Of a DNA stretch of 64,000 nucleotides, positions 63,751-64,000 are shown piece by piece. The position numbers and the translations under genes were made by a program. The stretch covers positions 310,001 to 374,000 of the forward strand of contig JAYEGL010000002.1 in assembly GCA_034659015.1 (NCBI GenBank), in the 5' to 3' direction. Numbering within the stretch: the first letter of the stretch is position 1; each line of letters starts with the position of its first letter. The notes beneath the pieces are model-generated. The model had not been told where the DNA came from. It saw nothing but the letters and a program-made list of their open reading frames with translations, and did no database searches. Source of the stretch: Maricaulis sp034659015 (lineage in GTDB: Bacteria; Pseudomonadota; Alphaproteobacteria; Caulobacterales; Maricaulaceae).

Positions 63751-64000
63751 TGGCCCGCCTCCCGGCGGCCGGCGTCGCGGCGGATGGTCTCGCCGATCAG
63801 TTCGAGCACCGCCATGCGCACGGCGACGCCGCTTTCCACCTGTTCCAGGATCACGCTCTTCTCCGGATCGTCGGCCAGCTTGGTGTGGATTTCCGTACCC
63901 CGGTTCATCGGGCCGGGATGCATCACCAGCACGTCGGGCGAGCAGGCCTCGAGGCGCTCGTGCGTCAGGCCGAAGAGGTGGAAGAATTCGCGTTCCGACG
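63747..64000 (-). CDS. pyrB: Aspartate carbamoyltransferase, C-terminal part
   Basis: The last 84 codons of pyrB, running off the window. The visible part contains the conserved SEREFFHLFGLTHERLEA and then PDVLVMHPGPMNRGTEI, and ends GRREAGQ. The MHPGPMNRG loop is diagnostic for the carbamoyltransferase active site. It makes carbamoyl-aspartate in pyrimidine synthesis and is translationally coupled to the dihydroorotase homologue that follows. Confidence 0.93.
   Translation of the reverse strand, partial: SEREFFHLFGLTHERLEACSPDVLVMHPGPMNRGTEIHTKLADDPEKSVILEQVESGVAVRMAVLELIGETIRRDAGRREAGQ

Overview
The window is GC-rich bacterial chromosome with dense coding, mostly on the + strand. The gene content points to a stalked or dimorphic alphaproteobacterium of the Caulobacterales/Maricaulales type. 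The evidence is a MipZ division-site ATPase, an SpmX-type polar muramidase, ATP12, DUF1244, DUF1489 and DUF817 proteins, a stand-alone FliN, and the S10-spc-alpha order without rpmJ or rpsD. The genus cannot be fixed from the sequence alone. I see no prophage, integrase, insertion sequence or CRISPR array. This is core chromosome with small accessory patches.

Layout. 1-800: GIY-YIG protein, tRNA-Gly(UCC) and a palindromic repeat. 807-15951: tuf followed by the complete S10-spc-alpha block (rpsJ to rplQ, with secY, adk and rpoA), closed by an intrinsic terminator at 15978. 16040-20070: HtrA-like protease, two tandem paralogous lipoproteins, rarA and a small membrane protein. 20177-26716: DUF6624 protein, a 35-residue membrane protein with a structured leader and its own terminator, crcB, an RluC-type pseudouridine synthase, DUF1244, a HAD phosphatase, ATP12, a 2OG-Fe(II) oxygenase and a BioF2-type acyltransferase. 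26856-33385: the two propionyl-CoA carboxylase subunits, separated by a YefM-YoeB module, a repeat-filled gap, a fatty acid desaturase and a K+ channel. 33463-36490: DUF805-type membrane proteins, lipB, fliN-like, tRNA-Leu(GAG) and two small unknowns. 36778-41040: mgtE, a kelch protein and spmX. 41104-53343: a dispersed leucine-catabolism set (ivd, mccB, methylglutaconyl-CoA hydratase, mccA) interleaved with unrelated genes. 53575-60507: a cupin/JmjC-like protein, unknown secreted and membrane proteins, glutaminyl cyclase, panC, a SPOR lipoprotein, mipZ and a DnaJ-like protein. 60655-64000, all on the - strand: dprA, plsY, a dihydroorotase homologue lacking its metal-binding histidines, and the end of pyrB.

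How the genes work together. Isovaleryl-CoA dehydrogenase, methylcrotonyl-CoA carboxylase and methylglutaconyl-CoA hydratase form consecutive steps of leucine breakdown. PccA and PccB handle propionyl-CoA from Ile, Val, Met and odd-chain fatty acids. MipZ and SpmX belong to the polarity and division programme of dimorphic bacteria.

The least ordinary material is not in the large genes. It is a set of repeat families: palindromes just after both tRNA genes, with a compensated base change; two 108-bp repeats that each supply the stop codon of the neighbouring - strand gene; two-module repeats in permuted order; and direct repeats flanking the toxin-antitoxin pair. The 35-residue protein whose start region can pair with its own 5' leader also stands out, as do the tuf gene that appears to join two different ancestral neighbourhoods, the degenerate lysozyme site of SpmX and the pseudo-dihydroorotase.
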